Origin: Enoplolaimus lenunculus
Lineage: Eukaryota; Nematoda; Enoplea; Enoplida; Thoracostomopsidae
Reading direction: 5' to 3'
Assembly (NCBI GenBank): GCA_030248215.1
Contig: JASANG010002804.1
Span: forward strand, 1-64,000
Length of the DNA stretch: 64,000 nt
Positions 43,079-55,030 of this stretch are shown piece after piece (within the stretch, counting starts at the first letter, position 1; each line of letters opens with the position of its first letter). Made by a program: the position numbers and the translations under genes. The notes below the pieces were generated by a model. The model was not told the origin of the DNA. It did no database searches and saw only the letters and a program-made list of their open reading frames with translations.

Positions 43079-43700
43079 CTGTGGTGACCCGAATAAGAGG
43101 GGAGGACCCCATTTTGAGTCTCAATTAATAGGAGTCCGTATTTCTAATAAGAGTCCGTAAGCGGATTCAGTCCCTAAACGCTAATTAAAGTCCATAAATG
43201 GAATTTTTCTTTCTTACTCCACATACAGTTGAGTTTGAAACTTTAAAGCATACTAATTTGAAACATTAAGATAATCGTCCTTTATCGTCCCCCCTAATTC
43301 CTTTCTTTTAAAACCTTAGAGAATTTATTTAAAATTTTGAATAGAATCATCCATAATTTATACAAATATTTTAATAAAGAAATAAAATTCAAAAATAAAC
43401 AAATATTAAAATTATTTCAAATTGTAGTGCATAAATGACTCCAGCACCAAATACAGTTGAGTTTGAAACTTTAAAGCATACTTAATTTCGAAAGTACATT
43501 CTTAAGTATAACCTTGTATTATCGATCAGGGTTTTGAAACGAGACAAAAATTTGATTCAACGTATTGTTGCAATACCGGACATATATCAGCAACGAAGGG
43601 TGGGTTAAAAAAGTAACATTCCGTAATCGAATAACAGGGTATGTACACCTTGGAGAAGCAAGCGAATATTAGTGCCTCCCTCTTATTCGGGTCACTACAG
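43079..43700. mobile_element. TA-flanked MITE, family 1, copy 5 (enlarged, 622 bp)
   Basis: CTGTGGTGACCCGAATAAGA and TATTCGGGTCACTACAG ends with TA. It is longer than the others because the phrase AGTTGAGTTTGAAACTTTAA is found twice (43228 and 43448), separated by about 200 bp of AT-rich filler: an internal duplication with insertion. Confidence 0.78.
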
Positions 43701-44390
43701 TATTATGAAAGCGTTAATGTGGTAATTTCTATGAAAAATTTTGCTGATACATTACATTTACTAAACAGAATTTACTTATTGCAAGCAATCATTGCACAGA
43801 TGAAACTTGAATCTACTTGCCTCTGAAGGGCCGAAGCAGTCACCCTCGTATCCGCTTTGGGAAGGAGTGCCCACCACACAAATTGGCCAACACCCTAACA
43901 AGATTTAAACAAAAACTTTGAAAAATATTTTGATAATCGCAAAGAGCGCTCACCACCAAAATTTGGAAAGCCCACATCGTAGTCTGATCCGGCACTGTAC
44001 CTTTGCACTTAATTTTAACGAACTAGTGAACTTATTTTAAAGCTAAAAGTTTAGAAAAAACGCTAAACTACGCTCCGCAACTTTTTCTGTACCGAAGTCA
44101 ATTGTTACTACAATATTTCTCAAACGTAGGCATCTTGAATTTCTAAAAAACTTAACTTTTCTGAAATGAAAACTGCCTACAAAGATGTAACCGGACCCTA
44201 AAATAGCAACGTGCGTACGCTACGCCCTTTGCAATACTGAAGATCACCTATGACTCAGATATTAGCACTGATATCAGCTTAAAGTTTTGTGCAAAAATTC
44301 AGCTAAAATCTTTACAAAGCTATAAACTGCAACAGAGTTTTATCAAAAACTAAAACATTGGGGCGTGGATTGTGCAAATGCTACAATATG

Positions 44391-44760
44391 ATAGCACCTA
44401 TAACCATTAGTGATAGGTATTCAAACTCCGAAACTATTGCAGCAGGCCCGTAGCCAGCTCACCTTGCTAGGGGGAGGCTAAAAAATTTTCAGGAGGGGCA
44501 TTAAAGTATTTTTAATGACTTGCAAGCAAAGTTGAAAATTTTCTAGAGGGGTCCAAAATTTCTCCAGGGGGGCTTCGTCCCCCCGGCCCATCTTTGGCTA
44601 CGGGCCCGTCTTGCAGTTGAAATCTTAAATTCGGCTACGAAGTATCTCATTGGCAAAGTTAAAAATGAGCTAAATTTCAAAGCTTGCCGTCCACCGTCTA
44701 AAGTTACAAGACCGATCACCAACCGGTAATAGATGTTACACACATTTAAGAATACGAGCT
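44391..44760. mobile_element. Family 3 element split by a GTAGCC MITE
   Basis: The left part, 44391-44452, and the right part, 44609-44760, together match the 42478-42697 element in reverse orientation. Between them lies a GTAGCC MITE. Confidence 0.72.
44453..44608. mobile_element. GTAGCC-family MITE (nested copy)
   Basis: CAGGCCCGTAGCCAGCTCAC at the left and TTTGGCTACGGGCCC at the right are inverted. The interior AAAATTTTCAGGAGGGGCAT is shared with the other copies. Confidence 0.78.
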
Positions 44761-45592
44761 TAGGTTCAAATTACGATCCAGAATGTGTCAATCCAAACAC
44801 AACATTAAATTTACAGATGCAATCTTGTATAACCGTACAAAATAATTCTCTAACTCACGTAATTCAACACTCAACGGTTGGCAACGCAGAAACTTGCCCT
44901 TATAATATTTCGGAGCTCACAATTGAAAATTTAAATTTCATCAAAATTCCAAACATATTCGACCTCATTTCCTAAATTGCCACCGTCGCTTGGACACTTT
45001 GTTGAAATACGCAAAAATAATGCTGCAACAAAAATTAAACTCAAATTAATATTTAAGAATTTAAGACACAATTTTTTTCTTATAAAACGAAACAATTTAA
45101 GCGTTTGCTAGTGCTGCCTGTTAAACAACCGATGCCTCAAGTCACACCGATCTCGAATATGTTTTCCTCGTCAAAACCACGTAAACACTAAAAACACTTC
45201 AAGAAGACCACCCAGGTCTTGATTTATGAACGAGAAACTAACCAAAAAAGTTTTGTATTAAGATTTAGTACTAATATTGCGTTTGGCTTTTTGTTCGCTT
45301 CTCTCGCGAGCTTTCTTCCGCTATTATATATCGCATGGTTCCCCTTTGGAAAAAAATCGTTGGATCAGCCGCTGTCTAGGAAATAAATTAGAACACAACG
45401 TTTGTTGTAGGAAACTATTTGTGAGGTAATTGCATGTGCGTGATAGTTATTGCAGTTTAAACTCATTTCAAAAGTTAAATTGTACAATTTCTTAAAATAT
45501 TTTGACTTAAAAATGAAACATAGCACGTTTAACCGTCGCTAAATGCATCAGATTAGGCTTAAGACCTTATATTCAAAGTAGGTTGCCCGAAG

Positions 45593-45753
45593 CAGGCCCA
45601 TAGCCAGCATATCTTGCTAGGAGGGGGGCAAAAAATTTTCAGGAGTTGCATACAAGGGTATTCAATGACTTACAAGCAAAGATGAAAATTTTCTAGGAAG
45701 CCCAAAATTTTTCGAAACAAGCTGATCCTTCCTGACTTCTCTTGGCTACGGGC
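45593..45753. mobile_element. GTAGCC-family MITE
   Basis: CAGGCCCATAGCCAGCATAT to CTTGGCTACGGGC; same interior as 44453-44608. Confidence 0.75.
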
Positions 45754-46068
45754 ATGGTGCGAAACCCTATGTGTTTCCAAAAATTCATCTGAATTAAATT
45801 CAAACGCAATGTAATATTTTGAAATATTTGTAAATAAACCAAGAGCGCGGTGGTAACGACAGATCGGAATCCCCTCTTCCCGTAAATAATTTTCGTTCCA
45901 ACTATAACTCTACTATTGCGTTATGATTATTTTTCGCTAAGAGAATTGACATTTTCGTGGTATAAATTCTTAAATGTTGCGCTCATTTTTAAGCTTATGC
46001 ACGAGACTCCTTCCAACGGCTGTATGGTTCTTACGTTCACGAATCAAGCCCGTTGATTTTGCTTGTGG

Positions 46069-46229
46069 CAGTCCCGTAGGCGCTCACCTTGCTGGGCCCG
46101 CTAAAAACTTTGAGCGGTGTACAAGGGGTTTCAATGACTTATAAACAAGGTTGAAATTTTTTTGATGGTGCCAAAATTTTTGCATGGGGCTAAACACTCC
46201 CCTGCCCTCCCTATTGGCTACGGGCCCGG
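46069..46229. mobile_element. GTAGCC-family MITE
   Basis: CAGTCCCGTAGGCGCTCACC to TATTGGCTACGGGCCCG; diverged copy. Confidence 0.7.
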
Positions 46230-46607
46230 GAGAGCCAAAAATTTCTGGAAACGGCATTTAAATTCGGATTTTACAAGTGGATAACTAGTAATCACAATCA
46301 CTACTTCAGAGCTTTCAGTATGCTGGCTTAGACATTAAGGTAGTTTATTTTCAAAATTTCACACAAAGTTCTTATTTATTTCGTTGCTGTTCGTACAAAA
46401 GTTTAAACCCTGCGTGAAAATAGAATTGCGTTTAAACAGTAAACATTTGAGTTCAAAATAAACAAATAAAGCAGCTTGAAAGCTAAAGTTGTTGTTGTTG
46501 TTTACTTTACGCTATTTTCACACCTGGAAATAAAAACGTAATAGTTTGTAGTGATAGAATAGGAAATCTAGTAATAAAAAAGATCTAAGCCTAAAGTTTG
46601 TACCAAT

Positions 46608-46890
46608 CAGTGACGGAACCAGGAATTTCTGATGGCGGGGGCGGGGTGGTAAATATTATGAAGCGCAAAAAATGTAAGGTAGAAACCTTGTGATTTTATC
46701 ACCAAAAATTTTTTGATGGGGAAAATTGTAAGGTAAAGATCTCATCATTTTATCACAAAAATTCTTAGGGAAAAATTACTGACCGTATCTTTTTTACAAA
46801 ACATTTATCTAAGGAGGAAAATTGTAAGGTTACTATTTTATCGCAAAAAAATGTGATGGGGGGGGCGTATGCCCCCTGCTCTGGATACGC
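46608..46890. mobile_element. Possible GC-ended DNA element
   Basis: CAGTGACGGAACCAGGAATT at the left and CTCTGGATACGCTAG at the right. The interior repeats GATGGGGAAAATTGTAAGGT about three times. Confidence 0.45.
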
Positions 46891-47752
46891 TAGTAGCACC
46901 AATAGTCTCACGTCTTGTTTATTGTAAACTATAAAATATATTAGCATAAGCAGTAACTTGTAGTAAATACACGGTTTGCGCGACCCAGATTAGAAATTTT
47001 GCAAAAATATTACGACCACATTGTGAATCGATTTGGTATTTCTTGCACTCGAGTCAAACATGCTTACATTACACCACGTAACTGAGATTCGTCTTTAATA
47101 CTTATTCATTATCGGCCTAATTTTAATCAATTTACTTTTGATTAAACTTTTGTTATCTAAATTTGAACACAATTTGTTTCAAAATTTTGAACAAGTCACA
47201 AGCTGATATTGACAATATTTGACCGTATCCGGCGCCCCCTGTTCAATAAGAAATGTTCATTGTACACACTTTCACAAATTCATACCAATCTCAAAACGTT
47301 GCTTTGAAAGACAAATCATACTATAATGCTTGTCTTTAGACTGAGAAAATCTTTAGCTTATAAACGCTTAAATATCAATATGAAATGTGTGAAAAGAACG
47401 CAATTTGTCTCGAAAAATGCAAATATTTGATTTGTTGAAAAGTTATGCAATTTCGTCTGTTCGTTTAATATTAATAACGATAGAATCGAGATTGGCCTGT
47501 GAAATTTGTAAATGTTTAAATTTCAAATATTAGGTATATATTATATATTTATTTATTTATATATAAATTATATAAATATATATAGAGTGAGGAAAGGGGG
47601 CCGCCCCTCTCCCCAAATCCAAAGTCTTATTAGTCACGTAGAGACGGTGACCAAATTATCGCTTTTAATTTACCACTTTTATTTTAATATACCTGAAGTG
47701 CTACTTCTATGTTAAGCAGTACCATATAGAGCCCTTCAACAAAATTGAAATT

Positions 47753-47831
47753 TTGGTGCGGAATCGGTCAGGCTCGAACCCTCGACGTACGGATTACCGG
47801 TCCGCTGCTCTATCCACTGAGCTACACTGCC
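47753..47831 (-). tRNA. tRNA-Thr(GGT)-like sequence, probable pseudogene or SINE head
   Basis: On the minus strand it has a perfect D arm (GCTC-AGTGGATA-GAGC), an anticodon stem GCGGA/TCCGT with loop CCGGTAA (anticodon GGT), and B box GGGTTCGAGCC. The 3' half of the T stem lacks a base, and the acceptor 5' strand GGCAGTG has no partner, so an intact tRNA is unlikely. Confidence 0.55.
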
Positions 47832-50800
47832 ATTTTATTTAACTATTATTAATCCATCGCTTTGAAAAGGTTAAAATAGTTTTTATTGCTAATAAGTTTT
47901 CTCATACGGATGTATCTGGATTCGAACTGTAACAACATTTGGCTGATATAATCGAAATCAAAAGTGTGTTTCCTTTAATTAAAGTTTCTTATCACTGGCT
48001 TTTAGCAGGAAAATTTTAACTGATGTTTTCCAGCACACATTTGAGCAGTATTTTCAAAATTAACTAAAACTTAAAACTTAGCATTCTACCGTTGGTTTAG
48101 AATTTTAAAATATCCAGCAGCTGCTCGTTCCGAGACGCCACATAGAGCAGTTAAATTAGCTCTAGTTTCCAATTATGACCTCTAAGTTTTAATATCATAA
48201 AAAATTTTAGGATAAAATATTCAATTTTAAACGTTTACTCCTACATATAAGATGGCCAGTTGTCTTGATACCATAACCATGGTAATTTTAGTTAACCCAG
48301 TTTAAGAGCCACATTTTAAGCTAATTCTAGAAATGACGGAGATCCGTAGCCAGCTTACCTATTCTAGGGGAGCTAAAAATTTTCACGAGGGGCATTCAAT
48401 GGTTTTCGTTGAGTTACAAACAATATTGAAAATTTCTATGGCTGGCAAAATTTTTCAAATCCCTTTGGCTACGGGTCCAAAAGTACGCGTATAAGGAAAA
48501 CGACAGTATTTTCGATTCTTAAATTAAATCAATTGTAGGATGCAGACTTGAAAACGTTAACTGTTAATATCAGAAAACTGAATGATTTATTGACCGCAAT
48601 CCTCCCGTTTACCTCAATTAATTGAATAACATTAAACCAAATGTGACAAAATTGTATTTTATTGGACAGCGAGTAATTAATTTAAAAGTAAAAACAGAAT
48701 TTTCTTAATAATTAAATGTTGAAAACGTCAAAATTTTGAAATTGTCCAAAAAGACAGCCTGGTACATTTGACAGGTTACAGAATTCATTTCCTGGTTTCT
48801 AAGCATCTTTCCGGTTTCGATTTCGGTATTCTTATCTGGATTTAACCGTGAGAATTTTGGGACAAAAAAATCTGACTGCGGAAATGGCCAATAATAAATA
48901 ATTTTGATAGATATACATTTAGCTTCAAGAACGCATTTATTCATTCATGATGATTTTTATAAGAATTTAAATTTTTCGAAGTAGCATGAAGTCAATTTTG
49001 CTGAAAATACACCGAAAGCCTAAGTCTCTTGAAACTGATGAACACTAAAACTAATTATATAGCCAATCTGGTAAATGTCTTGCTAATTACTAAACTCATA
49101 AAATATACAAAATATACATATACACTTAAAACTGATATCAAGTTGTGTTGTTTCGGTATATAAACGTCTTCCATTCGAAAGGCTAAAACTATAGACAAAA
49201 TCTAATCCGATACCTAAATCTTTGCCTAAAGCCTTAACCTTAGATATAGGAGTGTACAAGAGCCAACAAACCAGTCAAGAACTAGAACCCTAAACGAGCG
49301 CACTAGTGTCAACCGTTTTGTAAACGAAAATTAATTTAGCTTTCAAATACGGAAGTTGAAAGCAAAATCTATGAGTCAATAATTTAAAGATTGTGACGTA
49401 CGGCTTGCAACATCTGACAATGAGCAGAGATAGGAAGAATTAACTATTAAGATTGGTTTCTTTATCAGTTTGTAGAAAATTAATGACGTAAGCATTTTAG
49501 GCCGTATGATTTATTATTTTAAATTAAATTATAATTTTAGAGATGCTGACAACGTAGTCGCACAATACCTGACATTTTGGTGTTTAGAGACTAAGTATAG
49601 TTACCCCGTCAGGAAACAAAACCTTTATTCTTTTGGGTACAGGTATTGTTAAGCATTCTCATTTCTTAGCCATGGCATAAATATGATACGGTTACTTCGG
49701 TAAGGACGAACAGAAGAGTACCGATATCTCTCTGACACCATAAAAGTTTCATGGAAGGATTAATAAGCACTTAAAATTATCAAATGTTTTATATAATCGT
49801 TGTGTTTTTTATTTGAGTCAAAAATAAGAGTTGATTACTAAGAATGTTTTAGAATTGTAAGCCCTAGAAACGTAGGGCTAGTTTGGGTTTCAAGCAGGAG
49901 AGTAAAAACTTTAATTTACACCAGAGAAGAAAAGCTTTAACTGATACGTTGAAATGGGAAAGGTTAATTGACACAAGAAACTATAATTGACACCATGAGA
50001 GGAAAAATTTTAATTTTCATTATGTGGCGGACGATATAATTAATTCAAAATTAAAATATAAACTCATGAAATTTCTACTAAAATTCAAATTATAAAAGCA
50101 AAATTTAACAATTCGCCCAATATTTTGCAATTTCACTGCCGCGATCGCAAGTTATGCAAAACTAAACTTTATGAGTAATTAAAAATTTTCACATAGAACT
50201 TCTGTCCAGTTCAAATTGCGAACATTTTCCGACGTAGTAAAGAGCAACATAAATACGCTTAATTTTTGTGTAGGGCAAAGTATAGCAGTCGCCTGAACCA
50301 GACCTGTAGCACAATAGTATGCAACTGTGAACATTCTGTGCTGAAACGACTGTACTGGCACGCGTTGTGATTTTTGCTTACCGCTCCGTACATAAAGCGG
50401 GTACAACCTATGCGAACTGTAGCACCGTATGTAGCCGGCGTCAAAAATGCTTCACTTATCGTGTAATTTAAGGTATTGCATGCGACAACGACCCATCCTC
50501 TAAATAAAAGGTGTGGAAAAGTATGGCATAATATAGCTACCTATACTCTGGTAACATGAAAGTTTTCCCGTTAATATGTCAAACAATAATTCACGCTTAA
50601 TAGCAGGGTGAGTTTATTTGATTCAGTTAAGTCGCTTACCCCCATGCCACGAAAAGACGATTTGAAGGGTCGGCTAAAACAAAAAGGTCACAAGAACTAT
50701 GAGAGAAACAGCAAAATGATACAACAATCCATGAAAACGTAGTGTTTTTTCTCGTTGTCATTTTCAAATTTTATTACTTCATTAATTGTTGAAAGTTGCA

Positions 50801-51282
50801 CAAAATTTTTCGTTCTGCAACTAATAAAATGCGTTAATTTTAGAAAATATTAAGTTTCGCAAAAACTATTGAACGTGAGAACTTTCGAATCTTATTGTGA
50901 ATAACAACAACAACAACAACAACAACAAACGAACACAGGAAACCTTCAACGGTGGTTATAGAAACGGATCCTGAAAAACTATTACCAGCAACGGAGCTTT
51001 TAAACAAGGGCGCACCCAAGAGGGCAAGGGAACAATGGCCCCCCAATGGTTTTAGAAATGTTCATCATTGACTAAATTGAAACTATGTCGTCCTGTGCGT
51101 TTCATTCCCACACACTAGTTTTTGGTGCGTTTATATTTTGAACCAACATTGATTTAGTGGTATATGTTCGTAGCCCAAGTCGCACTTCAGACCAATTGCA
51201 TATTGAGCTAGTTCAAAGCGGAATCTCCATTTTAACTAGCCCAAATTGGAACCATATCTGATAAAGCTGCGCGTTTTCTGAA
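47832..51282. other. Non-coding region, sparse repeats
   Basis: Holds a GTAGCC MITE (48341-48478), a TTAGGC-type stretch (49190-49250) and a short (CAA)n at 50905-50930. Open frames here look like chance. No supported gene. Confidence 0.45.
48341..48478. mobile_element. GTAGCC-family MITE
   Basis: GATCCGTAGCCAGCTTACCT to CTTTGGCTACGGGTC; about 138 bp. Confidence 0.72.
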
Positions 51283-51472
51283 ATGTTGCACTTGCAGTAA
51301 AACCAGAACCAGAAATTTTTACATTTGAAAATATAATTGCACCAAATACTATTTGCTGTTCATACGTGGAACAAGCGAAATATATAGCGATTGCGTCAAA
51401 CGCCAAAAAATGTCATATCCATCATTCAAAAATATATCGTTTTAACGTATTTTTCAAAACAATACAAGTTTA
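51283..51472. repeat. 190-bp direct repeat, left copy
   Basis: From ATGTTGCACTTGCAGTAAAA to ATACAAGTTTA. About 97% identical to 53489-53678 and the same length. The ends are not TG/CA, so an LTR is not supported. Confidence 0.75.
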
Positions 51473-53488
51473 ACAATTGCTTAGCCAATCACAGCTGAGT
51501 ATACACATCAGCTAATCGTATTTAAGTATGTCATTAAGGCAGCAACCAATCACAAGTTGTGCCCTTGTAGCAGCGAATGGATTACGCCGTGGACTAGCCA
51601 AGTTGTAGTTCTGCGCTGGACTGTACCAATTCCCAATTGGGATAGCCCAATTTGGAATTGGTTTGAATTGCGGCTTGGGCAACGACATATATCAAAATTT
51701 GTTTTCTCACGCGTTCTTGTGTGTAGTGACTGTTTTGGTATGAATTGGGTGGAATTACGGCTTGGGCTACGGCATATGTACCAAAATTTATTTTCTCACG
51801 CGTTGTTTTGTGCAGTGACTGTTTTTGTACGATTAACGCGCAATATATTGTTAAAGTATTTGCTCCCAAAACAAAAATCCTGGCTATGCCCATGTTTCGA
51901 ACACCCCCTCCAGACCCTGGTACGGAAGAGAAAAACTGCAAGCCTGACATGTGGTTTTCTATTTGACCTGTACAGAAACTCGATTCTCTTGTACATGCTT
52001 CCCCTAGATTTAATGTTAAGAGTTGGGTAAAAGTATACTCATAGATAAGCATTGTACACTTTTCCCACAGGTTAGGTTTGGACCCATGCGTCATGTTGGG
52101 GCTTAGGTTTCGTAAAAGGCTTATATGAGTAATCTTAAGCCTAAACCTTTGTCTGAACCCTTACCTAAACATAGGACTAAGTTTTAACCTTAAATGAGTG
52201 ACAAGCCTTTCCTAACCTTGCCTGACTTACACCTGAGCCTAAGTGTAAACCTAAGCAAAAACAAATAGTCTAAAACTTAAACTTCCTCTAGTGCAGTCTC
52301 ACAGAAAACCGAAAATAAAATCAAATTCAAAAATAAAAACGAATATATTCAACTATGAAAGAAATTCAGTAAGGTTAAAAAATAAAAGGTTAAACATTTG
52401 TAAACCCTTCCGCAACGTACACATGCGGCAATAATCATTTGAAACTGATTTAACTCTTCACTTGAATTTACTCCAGCCGACGATATTTGAATTAAAATTA
52501 CACTAATTATTACCTCAAATACAATTAAGTACGCTCGCTTAGGTGAGGTCCAGGAAGATTCTGCGACAGGTGGGGGCACACGCACTCCACAAGCTTTGTC
52601 GAACGGTATATAATTTGTCTAACTTTTTTAACAAAAACAGTTTCCATACTGAGGGGTACCTTGAGACCTATAAAAATCGAATTCTTCAAACCCTCAAATT
52701 TTTGTGCGAAATTATCAGCGGCTGCTCATTCTTCACCGAATCCCCACACGAATGCTTTTGTTAAACTAGCATAACGATGTCAAGACCCATGTAAGTATAT
52801 ATTAAATTTAAATATTTCATTAATCAAAATTTAATAATTTTAAGCCAATTGATTTTCAAATCTAAGGGCGCGTCCTGAAATTCGCCGTGTTCAAAGCGAA
52901 ATCTGTTGTATTATTACTTTCCGTTCAAAATTTTGCAACAGTTGCATAGCATAGACAGATCCGCGGTCATATTGACAGTTTAATCACCAATAAATACACG
53001 ATTTTGAGTGGTTGTTAATGATAATTCACCCCGAATTTAAAATCCCCAAGGATATGACTTTACCCTGCATGTGTGTGCTATCTCTTATAATCAGTAGTGT
53101 CCTCAGGATACTGAATCAAACACCACACACAGCGAACACTAAGTACAGAGTTGCTAGCTGGAAGGGCATGAAAATAAACTCTTATATAGTTTTTCGAGGG
53201 CGAATAGTGTTTCGGATTTAGTAAACGTGAATTTGCACGAAACCTGAAGGTAAAAACCAAAAGAACAATAGCTCCTACCACAAACTTTACCAATAAAGGA
53301 ATGTTCGCTGAAAAAAATTAATGTACTTACAACTGTATATGTTAAAGCAATTGGCGAGTCCTCGTCAAAACTAAACCTGGATCAAACGCTTGCAATCGCC
53401 TAAGGACTTAAATTTATACCCTACGTATGACATTGATATCACAGCGAGAGGCGACATTTAGTGATAGCCTAAAACAATGACTACGCCC
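51473..53488. other. 2.0-kb interval between the direct repeats
   Basis: Holds a two-unit tandem of about 91 bp (51663 and 51754: GGCTTGGGC-ACGACATAT type), a transposon-end-like stretch at about 51865-51960, and a TTAGGC-bearing stretch at 52085-52325. The open frame at 51557-52030 runs through the tandem and has no recognisable domain. Confidence 0.5.
52085..52325. repeat. TTAGGC-bearing dispersed element
   Basis: CTTAAGCCTAAACC, CCTGAGCCTAAGTG and AAACCTAAGC hexamers leading into AATAGTCTAAAACTTAAACT and a GTCTCACAGAAAACCG end. Confidence 0.6.
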
Positions 53489-53678
53489 ATGTTGCACTTG
53501 CAGTAAAACCAGAAAAAGAAATTTTTACATTTGAAAATATAATTGCACCAAATACTATTTGCTGTTCATACGTGAAACAAGCGAAAAATATAGCGATTGC
53601 GTCAAACGCCTAAAAATGTCATATCCATCATTCAAAAATATATCGTTTTAACGTATTTTTCAACACAGTACAAGTTTA
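53489..53678. repeat. 190-bp direct repeat, right copy
   Basis: See 51283-51472; it differs at about six positions. Confidence 0.75.
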
Positions 53679-54930
53679 AATTTTTAATTTTAAAATTTTT
53701 GAAAAGTTTGGTCTTCATTTTGAACGACAATTTCAATCAGGTGATCGCTTAAAGTCACAAGTAATCAGAACAATTTCACCTAAATGGTTGCTTTGAAACT
53801 AAAAGGGTCGTAATACACTTTTTTTGAAATTTTTAATACCGTCCGGCGTTATTTGGCGTCGTTGAACGTATTAATGCAACGTGAAACAAAAATTTTTTAA
53901 CTTGCGCCGTCGTCAGTCGCTCAACGACGCCACCCACGACAATCGTAGCGCATTCTAAGCAGTTGGTTTGAGTATGAGACTGTGGGAATTTAGGTTTAAA
54001 ACTGGTTGTTTGCTTTGATACGTGTAACTTTAGGGTACTGAAATCTGAGGGTAACGCAAATGTAACGGAATATATACGTATAATTCTTAGCAGCTGCGCT
54101 TTTCAGAATGTCACTCGTGTTTTGTTATCGTTTAAGATTGTCTTGTCAAAAATTGTTTAATTCGGAACCTGGGGTAACCGTAGCAATGCGAAAAATACAA
54201 AACTTGCAACTGCAAATACTTCCACGCAGAGCTTAAAAGACTGATGAATAAGTTTAATTCAAACAATATACTCACTCGCGGAGCAAACTGAAGGCAATTG
54301 GAATCTATAATCTAGATTTAGTACTCAAAGTGCGTTTAGTTTCTCGCTCGCTTCGCTCATAAGCTTTTTAATTGGTATACATTGCGCAGCCTCCCCATTT
54401 AAACAGTTTATGGATCCGCCAGTCAAAGTCAGAATCAAAAGATAAAAAAATGTGGCCTGAGCCTAACCCAAAGACGTATACAAAACCACTGATGTCAAAT
54501 TTTGGACTAAAATTGAGACCAAATCGCTAGCTTTCCAAATTAATGCCAGAGGTTTCAAATATTAAATCCTAAAAACAGATGTTTGACCCTTTGACAACGC
54601 TTAACCCGAGCACGTACCTCGGTTCAAGTATGTACTTAAACGATACTCTTACATTAATTCTGCTATAACTGCAGGGTAATGATTTGTCAATGAGTTTAAA
54701 CCAAGAACATAAAATCCAATTTGTAGTTTAACCGCTTAATTACGTCATTTAAAGCGTATAAATGCAGAGAGAGGGCGATATGAGGATGTATGAATTCCGA
54801 CCCTGAGGCGTAGCTAGAAGTGATGTACATTCCATTAAGCCCCATTCAGACGATCAAGTTTTTGAAGTGCGAGCGAATTTGAAGCTCCAACTTTCTGCTG
54901 CAAGTTTTTAATGAGTTATCGAATACAAAT

Positions 54931-55030
54931 TGCACCTGTAAGTTTTTGCTGCAAGTTGCTGCTGCAATATTTCGCTGTAAGTTGCAGCTGCAATTTTTCG
55001 CTGCAAGTTACAGCTGCAACATTTCGCTAC
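54931..55030. repeat. 24-bp minisatellite, about 4 units
   Basis: Unit of the type TTTCGCTGCAAGTTGCAGCT followed by GCAA; the copies are imperfect and each contains the palindrome TTGCAGCTGCAA or a variant. Confidence 0.7.

Larger units (their letters stand above)
43701..47590. other. Non-coding region dense in GTAGCC-type MITEs
   Basis: Includes MITE family 3 with a nested GTAGCC MITE (44391-44760), a dispersed TTAGTACTAATATTGCGTTTG unit (45259-45350), GTAGCC MITEs (45593-45753, 46069-46229), a GC-ended element (46608-46890) and an AT microsatellite (47530-47590). No supported exon. Confidence 0.45.

Noticed and set aside
44733-44975. 80-residue + strand open frame
   Set aside because: Its start lies within a MITE and no family resemblance was seen.
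51557-52030. 157-residue open frame between the 190-bp repeats
   Set aside because: It reads through a two-unit tandem repeat and a transposon-like end, with no splice context or domain.
52349-52585. Minus-strand stretch with a fair acceptor and GAG|GTAATA donor (peptide SSWTSPKRAYLIVFE, then NSSEELNQ), considered as a missing formin FH3 exon
   Set aside because: Similarity to FH3 motifs is only a few residues, the continuation does not match, and the phase link to exon 1 cannot be made.
51283-53678. Small LTR-type element bounded by the 190-bp repeats
   Set aside because: Ends are not TG/CA, there is no coding interior, and no primer site or target duplication was seen.
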